Source: Akkermansiaceae bacterium UBA5020
GTDB taxonomy: Bacteria; Verrucomicrobiota; Verrucomicrobiia; Verrucomicrobiales; DEV007
Reading direction: 5' to 3'
Assembly: GCA_002396885.1 (NCBI GenBank)
Contig: DGXY01000132.1
Span: 325 to 31,978, forward strand
DNA: 31,654 nt
The notes beneath the pieces were generated by a model. The model ran no database searches. It saw only the letters and a list, made by a program, of their open reading frames with translations, and was not told the origin of the DNA. Shown here piece after piece: positions 18,290 to 26,269 of this stretch (position 1 is the stretch's first letter; each line of letters opens with the position of its first letter). The position numbers were made by a program, and so were the translations under genes.

Positions 18290-20634
18290 TCCGGCAGCGA
18301 CTCCCGGAATTGCTCCAAGCGGAAGTAGTCGAGACCGGGAGGACGATGCTCAAGGAGCCAGTCGAGGTCCTCCTTCGCCCCCGCGACCTCGGAGGATTGC
18401 ACCCTGAGAATGGCGCGTTGGAAGCGCTCGTAGGCGGCGTCCGGCTCGATCGCGAGGAGCAACTCGAGGTAGTCCTCCGCCTGCTCGGGCGTCTGGCGGC
18501 GGTTGATTTCGATGTCGACGAGATTTCGCAGCATGCGCACGGCGATGTCGCGGGGCGCGGCGGGTTCGAAACTCTCCGCCTCGGGCGCCGAGCCGGTCAG
18601 CTCGAACGCCACCCGCGTCGCCTCCTCTTCCGTGTGGCTTTTGCCTCCCTCGAAGACATCGAAGAGCACCGCCTCCTCAGTCTCGCCCTTCGCCGGCCGC
18701 CAGCCGACCATGAATTTGCCCGGCAGGGCCGCTCCGTAGATCCCCTCGATGCCAAGCCGCCGGGCCATTTCGACAAAGAGGACACTCAGCGTGATCGGCA
18801 ATCCCTCGCGGTCGTCGAGCACGTGATTCACGTAGCTGTTGGCGTGATGGTAATAGTCTCCGCGGCTGCCGTGGAATCCGATCTCCTTAAAAAGAAAGTC
18901 CCGCAACGCCTCCGACTGCTCGCGGGGACTGCCCTCGGGGGCTGACTTGGCGAGATAGGTCTCGGCCTCCTTCACCATCTGCGAGAAGACCGATCGATAG
19001 TGCTCGAGATCCAGCTCGGGATCATCGATCCGGGCGATCTGCAGGCCCACTTCAAAGAGATCCACCTCCGAGTCCGGCCGGTCGAGCGCCATGATCAGTT
19101 CGCGACCCACCGCGGTGCGATGCACCAGTCCCTCGAGCGACTGAAGCGCCTCGATTTTCGATTTCAGGTCCTCGACCGTGTCGAGCAGGTAACGCCGACT
19201 CTTGTCGCTCTGGCGACCAAATTCATCCAGCACCGACTCGCTCGCCCCCTCGCTCTCGTGGCGCTTGAGGGTGTCGCTGAGGAGTTTCGAGTCCTCCTCG
19301 GAGAGCGGCTTGGCCGAGAGGTCTTTTCCGATCCGGAACTCGCGGAATTCCGCCTTCGTCTGGCGGAATTTGCAGAGCCCGGCCTTGCCGCCGCGCAGTT
19401 CCCCATCCGCGAGCGAGAGCACCTGCACCTCGTTGACCCAAGCGATGAGTTGATCCTTCTCCACCCGGACGCGGAGGCGGTTCCATTGGCCGGGCACGTA
19501 GGAAGGCGCTTCCACCTGATCGAGGATGGCCCAGCTGTAGACATCGGGCCCCTCGAATCGCGTCAGGCGCATCTTCCCGTCGCTCGGATAAAATCCGTAG
19601 TGCACCTGATCGCCGTCAGAGGCAAAGACCAGTCCCGCCGCCCCGGCCTCATCATCCAGCTTCACCTTCACTGCCACCTCGTAGGGCTCCTCCGGCACCG
19701 GGAGAGAGGAGACACAAAGAGCGCGCCCTCCGAAACCATCGCCCGGCGCCTGCGCCGTGATCACCCCGCCCCGCTGACTCCACTCCGCACCCATCACCGC
19801 TGTCCATTGACGCGGATCGAGCGTGCCGATTGTGCTCCAGCGCGCCATCGGCACCGGGTTCGGCTTCTCAAGAAGCGATTTCAGATCGTTCGACGGCACC
19901 GCAAATCCGAGATTCTCCGTCACCCGGTGCTTCAGCGTCACGATGCCGAGGACCTCGCCCTTCAGATTCACCACTGGTCCACCGCTGTTACCCTGCTCGA
20001 TCGGCATCGCCAGTTGCAGCATAGGAAATTCCGGCGTCTCTCCTTCCCCGGCGAAGCCCGGCTCCAGCTTGCGGATTGCCGAGATCGCCCCCGGCACCAC
20101 GCTGAAGCTCAGCCCCTGCGGGGCCCCGAATCCCAGCACCAGATCCCCCTGCTTCACCACCGCCGAATCGCCGACCTCGAGAAAGGGTAGCTCCTTGCCA
20201 TCGGGAGCCAGCTTCAGCACCGCAAGATCGTAGTGGCGGTCCGAGGCGTGGACCTCGATCACCTCGCGCTTCGTGCCGTCGACGAATTCCACCTCCAGCG
20301 GCTGCCCCTCGCCAATCACGTGCAGGTTCGTCACCACCAGCCCCTCCTTCGAAATCACGAAGCCCGATCCCGTGCCCCGTTGCCCGCCATCGCGGCCTAT
20401 CTGACGCACCGTCACCAGGGCCGGTTTCACCCGCTCCGTCAGGCTCGTCACCTGCTCCGGATTCAGGAAGTCCCGCGCCTTGGCACTGTCCGCCTTCGTC
20501 AGCGCCTCGAGCGCCTCCTGCGCCTCGCTCGAAAAGGGGTCGAATTCCTCCTTCGCCGGAGCGTCCTGCGATCGGGCCTGACAGAAGAACAAAAGGGTGA
20601 GGGCGATCACCAGAAGCGGGAGAGGGCGGCTCAT
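18286..20634 (-). CDS. Exported HtrA-like serine protease fused to a ConA-like domain and a SirB1-type region
   Basis: A 782-residue exported protein with a signal peptide (MSRPLPLLVIALTLLFFCQA). The ATG at 20634 is chosen because the 70 residues before it look like intergenic readthrough. Domain 1 (about 60-260) is a trypsin-like HtrA/DegP protease with H105 (VVTNLHVIGEG), D136 (HYDLAVLKL) and S217 (EQGNSGGPV). There is no PDZ domain. Domain 2 (about 264-437) is a concanavalin-like beta sandwich of the DUF1080/laminin-G type. Domain 3 (about 500-780) contains a SirB1-like segment (GDYYHHANSYVNHVLDDREG, 592-611; LPITLSVLFVEMARRLGIEG; PGKFMVGW) and a C-terminal helical, TPR-like end. The usual transglutaminase Cys is not evident. 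It overlaps the FMN/iron-sulfur gene by 4 bases. Confidence 0.85.
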   Translation of the reverse strand: MSRPLPLLVIALTLLFFCQARSQDAPAKEEFDPFSSEAQEALEALTKADSAKARDFLNPEQVTSLTERVKPALVTVRQIGRDGGQRGTGSGFVISKEGLVVTNLHVIGEGQPLEVEFVDGTKREVIEVHASDRHYDLAVLKLAPDGKELPFLEVGDSAVVKQGDLVLGFGAPQGLSFSVVPGAISAIRKLEPGFAGEGETPEFPMLQLAMPIEQGNSGGPVVNLKGEVLGIVTLKHRVTENLGFAVPSNDLKSLLEKPNPVPMARWSTIGTLDPRQWTAVMGAEWSQRGGVITAQAPGDGFGGRALCVSSLPVPEEPYEVAVKVKLDDEAGAAGLVFASDGDQVHYGFYPSDGKMRLTRFEGPDVYSWAILDQVEAPSYVPGQWNRLRVRVEKDQLIAWVNEVQVLSLADGELRGGKAGLCKFRQTKAEFREFRIGKDLSAKPLSEEDSKLLSDTLKRHESEGASESVLDEFGRQSDKSRRYLLDTVEDLKSKIEALQSLEGLVHRTAVGRELIMALDRPDSEVDLFEVGLQIARIDDPELDLEHYRSVFSQMVKEAETYLAKSAPEGSPREQSEALRDFLFKEIGFHGSRGDYYHHANSYVNHVLDDREGLPITLSVLFVEMARRLGIEGIYGAALPGKFMVGWRPAKGETEEAVLFDVFEGGKSHTEEEATRVAFELTGSAPEAESFEPAAPRDIAVRMLRNLVDIEINRRQTPEQAEDYLELLLAIEPDAAYERFQRAILRVQSSEVAGAKEDLDWLLEHRPPGLDYFRLEQFRESLPE

Positions 20635-20773
20635 ACGGGAAAGGGCGGGAAAGGGTTCCGGCGGTATCGTAATCACTACGCCCCGAAATGAAAAGGCGAC
20701 ACTTCCGGAATCCCCAACTTGATTGCGGCATCGCGATCCTTCTCGCGAGATTTCCGGGCAAGCTCGCCTCGTC

Positions 20774-20803
20774 CTCCCGGGAGCGCCGGCATCCCTGCCG
20801 GCG
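20774..20803. repeat. GC-rich hairpin next to a 10-bp palindrome
   Basis: A 7-bp perfect stem (20784-20790 with 20797-20803) with a 6-base loop begins right at the stop codon of the PH-domain gene. A separate perfect 10-bp palindrome (20774-20783) abuts it. There is no T tract. The sequence of the stem-loop resembles the dispersed GC-rich REP-like elements of these phyla; it may serve as an mRNA 3-prime end or be one copy of such an element. Copy number cannot be judged from one window. Confidence 0.5.
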
Positions 20804-21307
20804 TCAGTTCGCCTTGGAATACCCCATCGAGACCACCCGCACAAATTCCTCCGGCGACTCCGGCGACAGCACGAGGGTGCGGCCGGGAAAGCGCAAGACC
20901 ACGGTGCGTTGGAGGTCCGTAACGAAGGCCCGATACGAACCGAGAAGCCGGCTCCAGTAGAGACCGGTCACCGAGAAAAAACCGCCGTTGCCGCAGGTCC
21001 GGATGCTGCCGCTCATGGCTCCTGGCAGATACTCGGCCGACTGCAGTTCCGCTAAAGACACCCGGGTCGACCACAGCAGACGATGAATCAGCAGCGTGTC
21101 CGGGGTCAAGGCGTAGCCGCGGATCGTGAACAAGGCGCATCCGATGACGAGGGCGAGCGGCAGGCAACCGAGCCAAAAAGCCGGCATGCCGAGCGGAGGA
21201 CGCGTCACCTTCGACCACTCGAAAAACGTGAGACCGAGACACAGGACTGTCGCCAGAGCGGAAACAATGACGAGGGGCCTTCCCCACGGGGCTTGGTAAT
21301 GTTTCAT
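20804..21307 (-). CDS. Membrane-anchored bacterial PH-like domain protein
   Basis: A 167-residue protein with two N-terminal transmembrane helices (about 12-29 and 42-60) separated by a short loop. The rest (about 62-165) looks like a small bacterial PH domain, with TIRGYALTPDTLLIHRLLWSTRVSLAEL, a typical strand-turn-strand with a basic turn, then GLYWSRLLGSYRAFVTDLQRTVVLRF and a closing helix PEEFVRVV. PH-like membrane proteins are common and have no fixed function. It is the first gene of the eight-gene minus-strand run, 169 bp ahead of the protease; the hairpin at 20774-20803 follows its stop. Confidence 0.72.
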   Translation of the reverse strand: MKHYQAPWGRPLVIVSALATVLCLGLTFFEWSKVTRPPLGMPAFWLGCLPLALVIGCALFTIRGYALTPDTLLIHRLLWSTRVSLAELQSAEYLPGAMSGSIRTCGNGGFFSVTGLYWSRLLGSYRAFVTDLQRTVVLRFPGRTLVLSPESPEEFVRVVSMGYSKAN

Positions 21308-21325
21308 TTGTGCGGGGAGCAGCGC

Positions 21326-21353
21326 AGTATCGAACGATTGATCTCAGACGCAA
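21326..21353 (-). promoter_or_regulatory. Candidate sigma70-like promoter of the PH-domain gene
   Basis: On the minus strand TTGCGT (21353-21348) and GATACT (21331-21326) are separated by 16 bases, and the -10 box ends 18 bases before the ATG at 21307. The boxes match consensus only in part (3 of 6 and 4 of 6), so this is a weak call. The remaining part of the 284-bp divergent gap shows no better pair. Confidence 0.22.
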
Positions 21354-21498
21354 GGGCCGGAGGCCCGAGTTGTCTGTATTGACTGGTTGGACTCTTTTGT
21401 CGTCACACGGAGAACTTTTGCAATATCGCCACCGAGCTGCCAAAACCGCGAAAGGGAGCGAGCTGCAGCAAGGCGGCATGACCCGTGCCCCGCGCCCC

Positions 21499-21512
21499 GC
21501 GACGAAAGTCGC
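21499..21512 (+). other. GAAA-tetraloop hairpin in the leader of the cytochrome gene
   Basis: A 5-bp G/C-rich stem (21499-21503 with 21508-21512) closes a GAAA loop, the GNRA class of very stable tetraloops. It sits 80 bases before the ATG of the PSCyt gene, inside the likely 5-prime leader. It may stabilise or regulate the mRNA, but no riboswitch class is recognised. Confidence 0.35.
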
Positions 21513-21591
21513 AGCCACATTCATCCTCTGCGCGAAACCTTTCCGCCTCTCCCGGGTTTCACTCTTTGACACCCACGGTGCGACGACGGAC

Positions 21592-24102
21592 ATGAAGCGA
21601 TTTTTCCTCCCCTGTTCCCTTCTCACGATCCTGGCGGCTCCCGCGGTCGCTCAGGAGATGGCGGCCACGTCCATGGCGGAACCCTCGGCTGAGCAGATCG
21701 AATTCTTTGAGAAGAAGATCCGCCCGGCCCTCGTGAAACACTGCTATGAATGCCACTCGACCGAGGGCGATAAGGTGAAGGGCGGGCTCCTCCTCGACAC
21801 TCGCGAGGGGTCGCGGCTCGGCGGGGATTCGGGGGCGGCGGTGGTGCCGTTCAAACCAAAGGAAAGTCTCCTGCTCACGGCGATCCATTACGAGGATGGC
21901 GACCTCGAGATGCCACCCAAATACAAGCTCGATGATGCGGTAATCGCCGACCTCGAGGAATGGATCGCGATGGGGGCGCCTGATCCGCGCGAAAAGCAAA
22001 CGGAGGGCAAGATGCCGCAGCTTTACACGAACACGATCGATCTGGAGAAGGGGCGCGAACACTGGTCCTACCAAAAACCCAAAAAACCGGCGGTGCCGGA
22101 GTTGGCGGATGCGTCGTGGACGCGGAATGCGATCGATGCCTTTGTGGCGGAGGGTCATGCCGCGAAGGGAGTGACGCCGGCACCGGACGCTGATCCGCGA
22201 TCGCTCCTGCGGCGACTGAGCTTTGATCTCACGGGCCTGCCGCCCGCGCCGGAGGAGGTGGAGCGCTTTGTGACGGCCTACAAGGAGAACGCCGACTCGG
22301 CCATCGGCGAGACAGTGGCCCGGCTCCTGGCCTCGGAGCAATACGGAGAACGCTGGGGCCGCCACTGGCTCGATGTGGCCCGCTACGCGGAATCCTCGGG
22401 CAAGGAGGTGAACGCGACCTACCCGCACGCCTGGCGCTACCGCGATTATGTGATCGATGCCTTCAACGCCGACAAGCCCTTCGACCGCTTCCTCGTCGAG
22501 CAGATCGCGGGCGACCTGCTGCCGGCGGAAAACGACGCGGATCGCGCCGCGCAACTCGTGGCCACGGGCTTCCTCGCCCTCGGCACGAAGAGCCTGAACG
22601 AACAAAACTCACGCCAGTTCCGCTTCGACCTCGTCGACGAGCAGATCGACACGATGACGCAGGCCTTCCTCGGCACGACGGCGGCGTGCGCCCGTTGTCA
22701 CGATCACAAATTCGACCCGATCCCGATGGCCGACTACTACGCTCTCGCCGGCATTTTCCTGAGCAGCGAGACGCTCTACGGCACCCCCAATGGCCAGCAG
22801 AGCCGGCGCGCCACGGATCTGATCGACCTGCCAGCCGCGGCGAAGTCCCTGCCTGGGCTGAGTCTCGGAGAACTGATCGACCTTGAGTATCAGCGCGACG
22901 TGCTGAACCAGACCGCAGAAGATCTCCAGTCCCAGGCCGCCGAAGCGCGGCGCAACGGCGACGACGACGCGCAGCGTTTCGTCGGACGCATCCTCGCCAC
23001 GCGGACTCAGATCGGGCTCGTCGAAAGCAAGCTGCTCGATTACACGAAGGACGGCACCCCACGTCTCCTCGCGATGGGGGTGCTCGAGAGCGGCGAGCCT
23101 TTCGACTCGCAAATCCTCATCCGCGGTGAGGAGGAAAATGCGACCGACGGGCGCGTTCCCCGCGGCTTTCTCCAGGTGGTAAAGACGGGCGACGAGAAAG
23201 CGATCCCCGCGGAAGAGAGCGGCCGGCTCCAGCTTGCCGAATGGATGGCCTCGCCAGAGAATCCCCTCACCGCCCGCGTCCTCGCGAACCGGGTCTGGCT
23301 GTGGTTGTTCGGTGAGGGTCTCGTCTCCTCGGTCGACAACTTCGGCACGACGGGGGAACCACCATCGCATCCCGAGCTGCTCGATTACCTCGCGGTGCGC
23401 CTCGTGGCGCTCGACTGGTCGGTGAAGGATCTCATCCGCGAGATCACGGCGAGCCGCGCCTACCGCATGGCGAGCGCCTTCGACGAGGCCGACTACGAGA
23501 AGGATCCGGAGAACCGAAGCCTCTGGCGCGCCCGTCCACGACGTCTCGACGCCGAATCCCTGCGCGACGCGACCCTCGTGGTGAGCGGACAACTGGACCC
23601 TGCGCGCCCGGATGGATCGCCCGTGGCCAAGGTGGGGACAGGCTTCGTCGGCCGCAACCTCCCGGAGAGCACCTTCGAGACGGAGTCGGCGCACCGCTCG
23701 GTCTATCTGCCCATCGTGCGGGGGGCGGTGCCGGAATCACTCGCCCTTTTCGACTTCTCCGATCCGAGCCTGACCTCAGGTAAACGCGAGATCACGACAG
23801 TGCCCTCGCAGGCGCTCTACCTGATGAATTCGCCCTTCCTGATGAGTGCGTCGGAGCAGTTCGCGAAGCTGCTCTACGCCGATCGCGGCCTGCGCGGTGC
23901 CGACCTCGCCCGCGAGGCCTTTTACCGGGCCTTCTCACGCCCTCCGACCGAAGCCGAGGCAGCCGAGGCGAAGACCTTCATCGAGGCCTTCCTCGCCATG
24001 GCAAAAGCCCAGGGCATGCCCGACGCCGAGGCCCGCCTCCTCGCCCTGACAAGCTTCTGCCAATCGCTCCTCGCCAGCGCCGAATTCCGCTACCTGAACT
24101 GA
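21592..24102 (+). CDS. Exported cytochrome-type protein with PSCyt1, PSCyt2 (DUF1549) and PSD1 (DUF1553) domains
   Basis: An 836-residue exported protein. The ATG at 21592 begins a signal peptide (MKRFFLPCSLLTILAAPAVA); the 94 codons before it are an unsupported extension. The N-terminal PSCyt1 domain has a heme-c site (HCYECHS; C51, C54, H55) and a possible Met ligand in LEMPPKYKL. PSCyt2/DUF1549 (about 165-385) contains YGERWGRHWLDVARYAESSG, KPFDRFLVEQIAGDLLP and a second CXXCH (C366, C369, H370; ACARCHDHKFDPI). PSD1/DUF1553 (about 530-800) has NPLTARVLANRVW, NFGTTGEPPSHPELLDYLA and VPSQALYLMNSPF. Such genes are numerous in Verrucomicrobiota and Planctomycetota and pair with DUF1501 genes; they are linked to polysaccharide or sulfated-glycan degradation, but the reaction is not known. 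Confidence 0.93.
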   Translation: MKRFFLPCSLLTILAAPAVAQEMAATSMAEPSAEQIEFFEKKIRPALVKHCYECHSTEGDKVKGGLLLDTREGSRLGGDSGAAVVPFKPKESLLLTAIHYEDGDLEMPPKYKLDDAVIADLEEWIAMGAPDPREKQTEGKMPQLYTNTIDLEKGREHWSYQKPKKPAVPELADASWTRNAIDAFVAEGHAAKGVTPAPDADPRSLLRRLSFDLTGLPPAPEEVERFVTAYKENADSAIGETVARLLASEQYGERWGRHWLDVARYAESSGKEVNATYPHAWRYRDYVIDAFNADKPFDRFLVEQIAGDLLPAENDADRAAQLVATGFLALGTKSLNEQNSRQFRFDLVDEQIDTMTQAFLGTTAACARCHDHKFDPIPMADYYALAGIFLSSETLYGTPNGQQSRRATDLIDLPAAAKSLPGLSLGELIDLEYQRDVLNQTAEDLQSQAAEARRNGDDDAQRFVGRILATRTQIGLVESKLLDYTKDGTPRLLAMGVLESGEPFDSQILIRGEEENATDGRVPRGFLQVVKTGDEKAIPAEESGRLQLAEWMASPENPLTARVLANRVWLWLFGEGLVSSVDNFGTTGEPPSHPELLDYLAVRLVALDWSVKDLIREITASRAYRMASAFDEADYEKDPENRSLWRARPRRLDAESLRDATLVVSGQLDPARPDGSPVAKVGTGFVGRNLPESTFETESAHRSVYLPIVRGAVPESLALFDFSDPSLTSGKREITTVPSQALYLMNSPFLMSASEQFAKLLYADRGLRGADLAREAFYRAFSRPPTEAEAAEAKTFIEAFLAMAKAQGMPDAEARLLALTSFCQSLLASAEFRYLN

Positions 24103-24148
24103 CCCTCTTTGCTTCCTGACACCACCCTGTCACGCCTACAAAGATCTG

Positions 24149-24232
24149 AACCATGAATGGAACGAATGAAACGAATTCCCTGGCTCCGTGGCTTCGCTTT
24201 TCCAATTCGTCCGATTCGTTCCATTCGTGGTT
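24149..24232. repeat. Imperfect 29-bp inverted repeat between the paired genes
   Basis: The arms 24149-24177 and 24204-24232 pair in 25 of 29 positions, plus one G-T wobble, around a 26-base spacer. Within each arm GAATGGAACGAAT-type units recur (an ACGAAT word is repeated). It looks like the dispersed ATTCGT-rich intergenic hairpins seen in many Verrucomicrobia and other bacteria. It lies in the 154-bp gap of what is otherwise an obvious operon, so it could also shape the mRNA between the two cistrons. Confidence 0.75.
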
Positions 24233-24256
24233 GAAACTCCCAGCTCCTCTTCTGTC

Positions 24257-25663
24257 ATGAACACCGATTCCTTCCGCCATCCCGAATCCGCAATCCTCCC
24301 TGGCATGACGCGTCGTCAATCCCTCCAGACTCTTTCGAGCGGATTCGGCTACCTCGCCTTTTCGGCTCTCAGCACAATGGCGGCGGAGAAGGCCGCCGGT
24401 CCGCTCGCCCCGCGCCAGCCGCATTTCGCGCCCCGGGCGAAACGCGTCATCTTCCTCGCGATGCAGGGCGCGCCCTCGCACGTCGATACCTTCGACCACA
24501 AACCGCTCCTGACCCGCGACCACGGAAAACCCTCTTCGCGCGGCAACGCGACGCTGCTGGGATCACCCTTCGACTTCGCGCCGCACGGGCAAAGCGGGCT
24601 GATGATCTCGTCGCTCTTTCCCCAGCTCGCCGCCCATGCCGACGACCTGTGCCTGATCAACTCGATGCACACGGACCTACCGAACCACCCGCAGGCGACG
24701 ACGCAGATGCACACGGGGAATTTCCAATTCGTCCGTCCCTCGCTCGGGGCGTGGACACTCTACGGGCTCGGCACGGAGAACGATAGCCTGCCCGGCTTCA
24801 TCACCCTCGCTCCGCCGAGCGGGGCGCAGAACTACGGCAGCGCCTTCCTTCCCGCGATCTACCAAGGCACTCCGGTCGGACGCGAGGTGCGCAACCGCTT
24901 CGCCCGCGGCGCAGACCAGAGCCCGGTGAGCAATCTTTCCAACGCCAAACTCAGTCCCGAACTCCAGCGCGTGCAGCTCGACTTCGTGAATGGCCTGAAT
25001 CGCGCGAAGCTCGCTCAGGACCTGCATCATCCGGAGGTTGAGGGAGTGATCGAGTCTTTCGAACTCGCCTTCCGCATGCAGGATGAGGTGCCACAGGTGC
25101 TCGATCTCTCCGCCGAACCGGAATCGGTGAAGAAGCTCTACGGGATCGACGAGGAAAACACGGGGGCCTTCGCCCGCCAATGCCTCAGTGCCCGCCGCCT
25201 CGCGGAAGCTGGGGTGCGTTTCATCCAGGTGAATCATGGCAACTGGGACCACCACAGCAATCTCAAGGACGGCCTCGAGCAGAACTGCGGCGAGATCGAT
25301 AAGCCCATCGCCGGATTGATCGCGGATCTGAAGCAGCGCGATCTGCTGAAGGACACGCTCATTGTCTGGGCGGGGGAGTTTGGCCGCACCCCGCATGGCC
25401 AGGGGGGCAACGGCCGCGACCACAACAACAAGGGTTATTCGATCTGGATGGCCGGGGGCGGCGTGAAGGGAGGCCTGCGCTACGGATCGACCGATGACCA
25501 CGGCTACCAAGCGGTGGAAGACAAGATGCACATCCACGACTGGCACGCAACGATGCTGCACCTGCTGGGCCTCGACCACGAACGGCTCACCTACCGCTAC
25601 GCGGGCCGCGATTTCCGCCTCACCGATGTGCACGGCTCGGTGGCGAAGGGCATCCTCGCTTGA
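24257..25663 (+). CDS. DUF1501-family exported protein with Tat signal
   Basis: A 468-residue protein of the DUF1501 (sulfatase/alkaline-phosphatase-like fold) family. The ATG at 24257 is followed by a twin-arginine signal, MTRRQSLQTLSSGFGYLAF (RR at 19-20), so it is probably exported folded by Tat. Family landmarks are AKRVIFLAMQGAPSHVDTFD, CLINSMHTDLPNHPQATTQM, LGAWTLYGLGTEN, RRLAEAGVRFIQVNHGNWDHH, DTLIVWAGEFGRTPHGQG with RDHNNKGYSIWMAGGGVKGG, and IHDWHATMLHLLGLDHERLT. The His/Asp-rich blocks would bind metal. It almost always follows a PSCyt/DUF1549 gene, as here. The substrate is unknown. Confidence 0.93.
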   Translation: MNTDSFRHPESAILPGMTRRQSLQTLSSGFGYLAFSALSTMAAEKAAGPLAPRQPHFAPRAKRVIFLAMQGAPSHVDTFDHKPLLTRDHGKPSSRGNATLLGSPFDFAPHGQSGLMISSLFPQLAAHADDLCLINSMHTDLPNHPQATTQMHTGNFQFVRPSLGAWTLYGLGTENDSLPGFITLAPPSGAQNYGSAFLPAIYQGTPVGREVRNRFARGADQSPVSNLSNAKLSPELQRVQLDFVNGLNRAKLAQDLHHPEVEGVIESFELAFRMQDEVPQVLDLSAEPESVKKLYGIDEENTGAFARQCLSARRLAEAGVRFIQVNHGNWDHHSNLKDGLEQNCGEIDKPIAGLIADLKQRDLLKDTLIVWAGEFGRTPHGQGGNGRDHNNKGYSIWMAGGGVKGGLRYGSTDDHGYQAVEDKMHIHDWHATMLHLLGLDHERLTYRYAGRDFRLTDVHGSVAKGILA

Positions 25664-25760
25664 CCCTCCCAGGTTTCGCTCGGGTGATGGGATGACCGCT
25701 TTGCGCCGGTGCGTCGGAACATTCCTTGGAATCCGCCGGAGAAAACCTTATCCTTTTGAG

Positions 25761-25931
25761 ATGAAGCAACCGCCGATCGGCGAGCGCATCCTCCGCAACG
25801 AGGATGTTGTCGCGCGGTTCAAGCCCGCCTCGCAGAACCACAAGAAGGTCGTCGTCGACCACTCAATCTCCGAATACCTCGCCGAGTTCAGCGCCCACGC
25901 GGGAGCCTCGTGGGCCGTCCCCTCGAAGTGA
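25761..25931 (+). CDS. Small hypothetical protein (56 aa)
   Basis: Encodes MKQPPIGERILRNEDVVARF and a hydrophilic remainder that ends in AGASWAVPSK. No signal peptide or transmembrane helix is present. An in-frame ATG at 25692 would give 79 residues with an Arg-rich N-terminus; the shorter form looks more protein-like. The leader of the short form (CCTTATCCTTTTGAG) lacks a Shine-Dalgarno, as do the neighbours. The 171-base frame is not overlapped by a larger gene on either strand. I recognise no family. Confidence 0.45.
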   Translation: MKQPPIGERILRNEDVVARFKPASQNHKKVVVDHSISEYLAEFSAHAGASWAVPSK

Positions 25932-25996
25932 GCGAAACAAACACCGATCCCGCCGTTTATCAGGCAAATCTCGCGAAACCCCTTGGCTAATCCACC

Positions 25997-26269
25997 ATGA
26001 AACTAATCGATCCGACCCTTGGCCTGAAACTCGTCGTCGTCGGAGGCTGGACTCTCGCCGCCATCGGCGCCCTGAAACTCGTCATCTACCTCATCGGCGA
26101 GATCGCTCCCGGCAGCTACGACAGGATCCGGTCCGAGACCTTCCGCAAATTCCTCACCGGCAAGGGCAATCGGCTCGTCTTCGGACTCGGTGGCATTCTC
26201 ACCGTGTTCGTCGGTCTCGTTTTTGTCCTCCTCGGACTGCTCCTCTCCCGGCTCGACCGCTTCTACTGA
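25997..26269 (+). CDS. Small two-helix membrane protein (90 aa), antisense to the tail of the minus-strand gene
   Basis: Two clear hydrophobic helices (about 9-35, LGLKLVVVGGWTLAAIGALK onward, and about 61-84, GGILTVFVGLVFVLLGLLLS) flank a basic, Arg/Lys-rich loop (YDRIRSETFRKFLTGKGNR). The codons are strongly C-ending at the third position, as in the established genes here, which favours this strand as coding. It lies in exactly the same triplet register as the opposite-strand gene at 26003-26809, so one frame mirrors the other codon by codon. No family is recognised. Confidence 0.6.
   Translation: MKLIDPTLGLKLVVVGGWTLAAIGALKLVIYLIGEIAPGSYDRIRSETFRKFLTGKGNRLVFGLGGILTVFVGLVFVLLGLLLSRLDRFY

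Noticed and set aside
21310..21591. 94-codon upstream extension of the cytochrome gene
   Set aside because: Basic, low-quality sequence placed before a perfect signal peptide; it begins in the promoter region of the divergent gene.
22609..23694. Minus-strand open frame of about 360 codons inside the cytochrome gene
   Set aside because: Antisense shadow of a confidently identified gene; no family features.
24149..24232. Repeated ACGAAT words considered as a CRISPR or direct-repeat array
   Set aside because: They form one inverted repeat, not equally spaced repeats with unique spacers, and there is no Cas gene.
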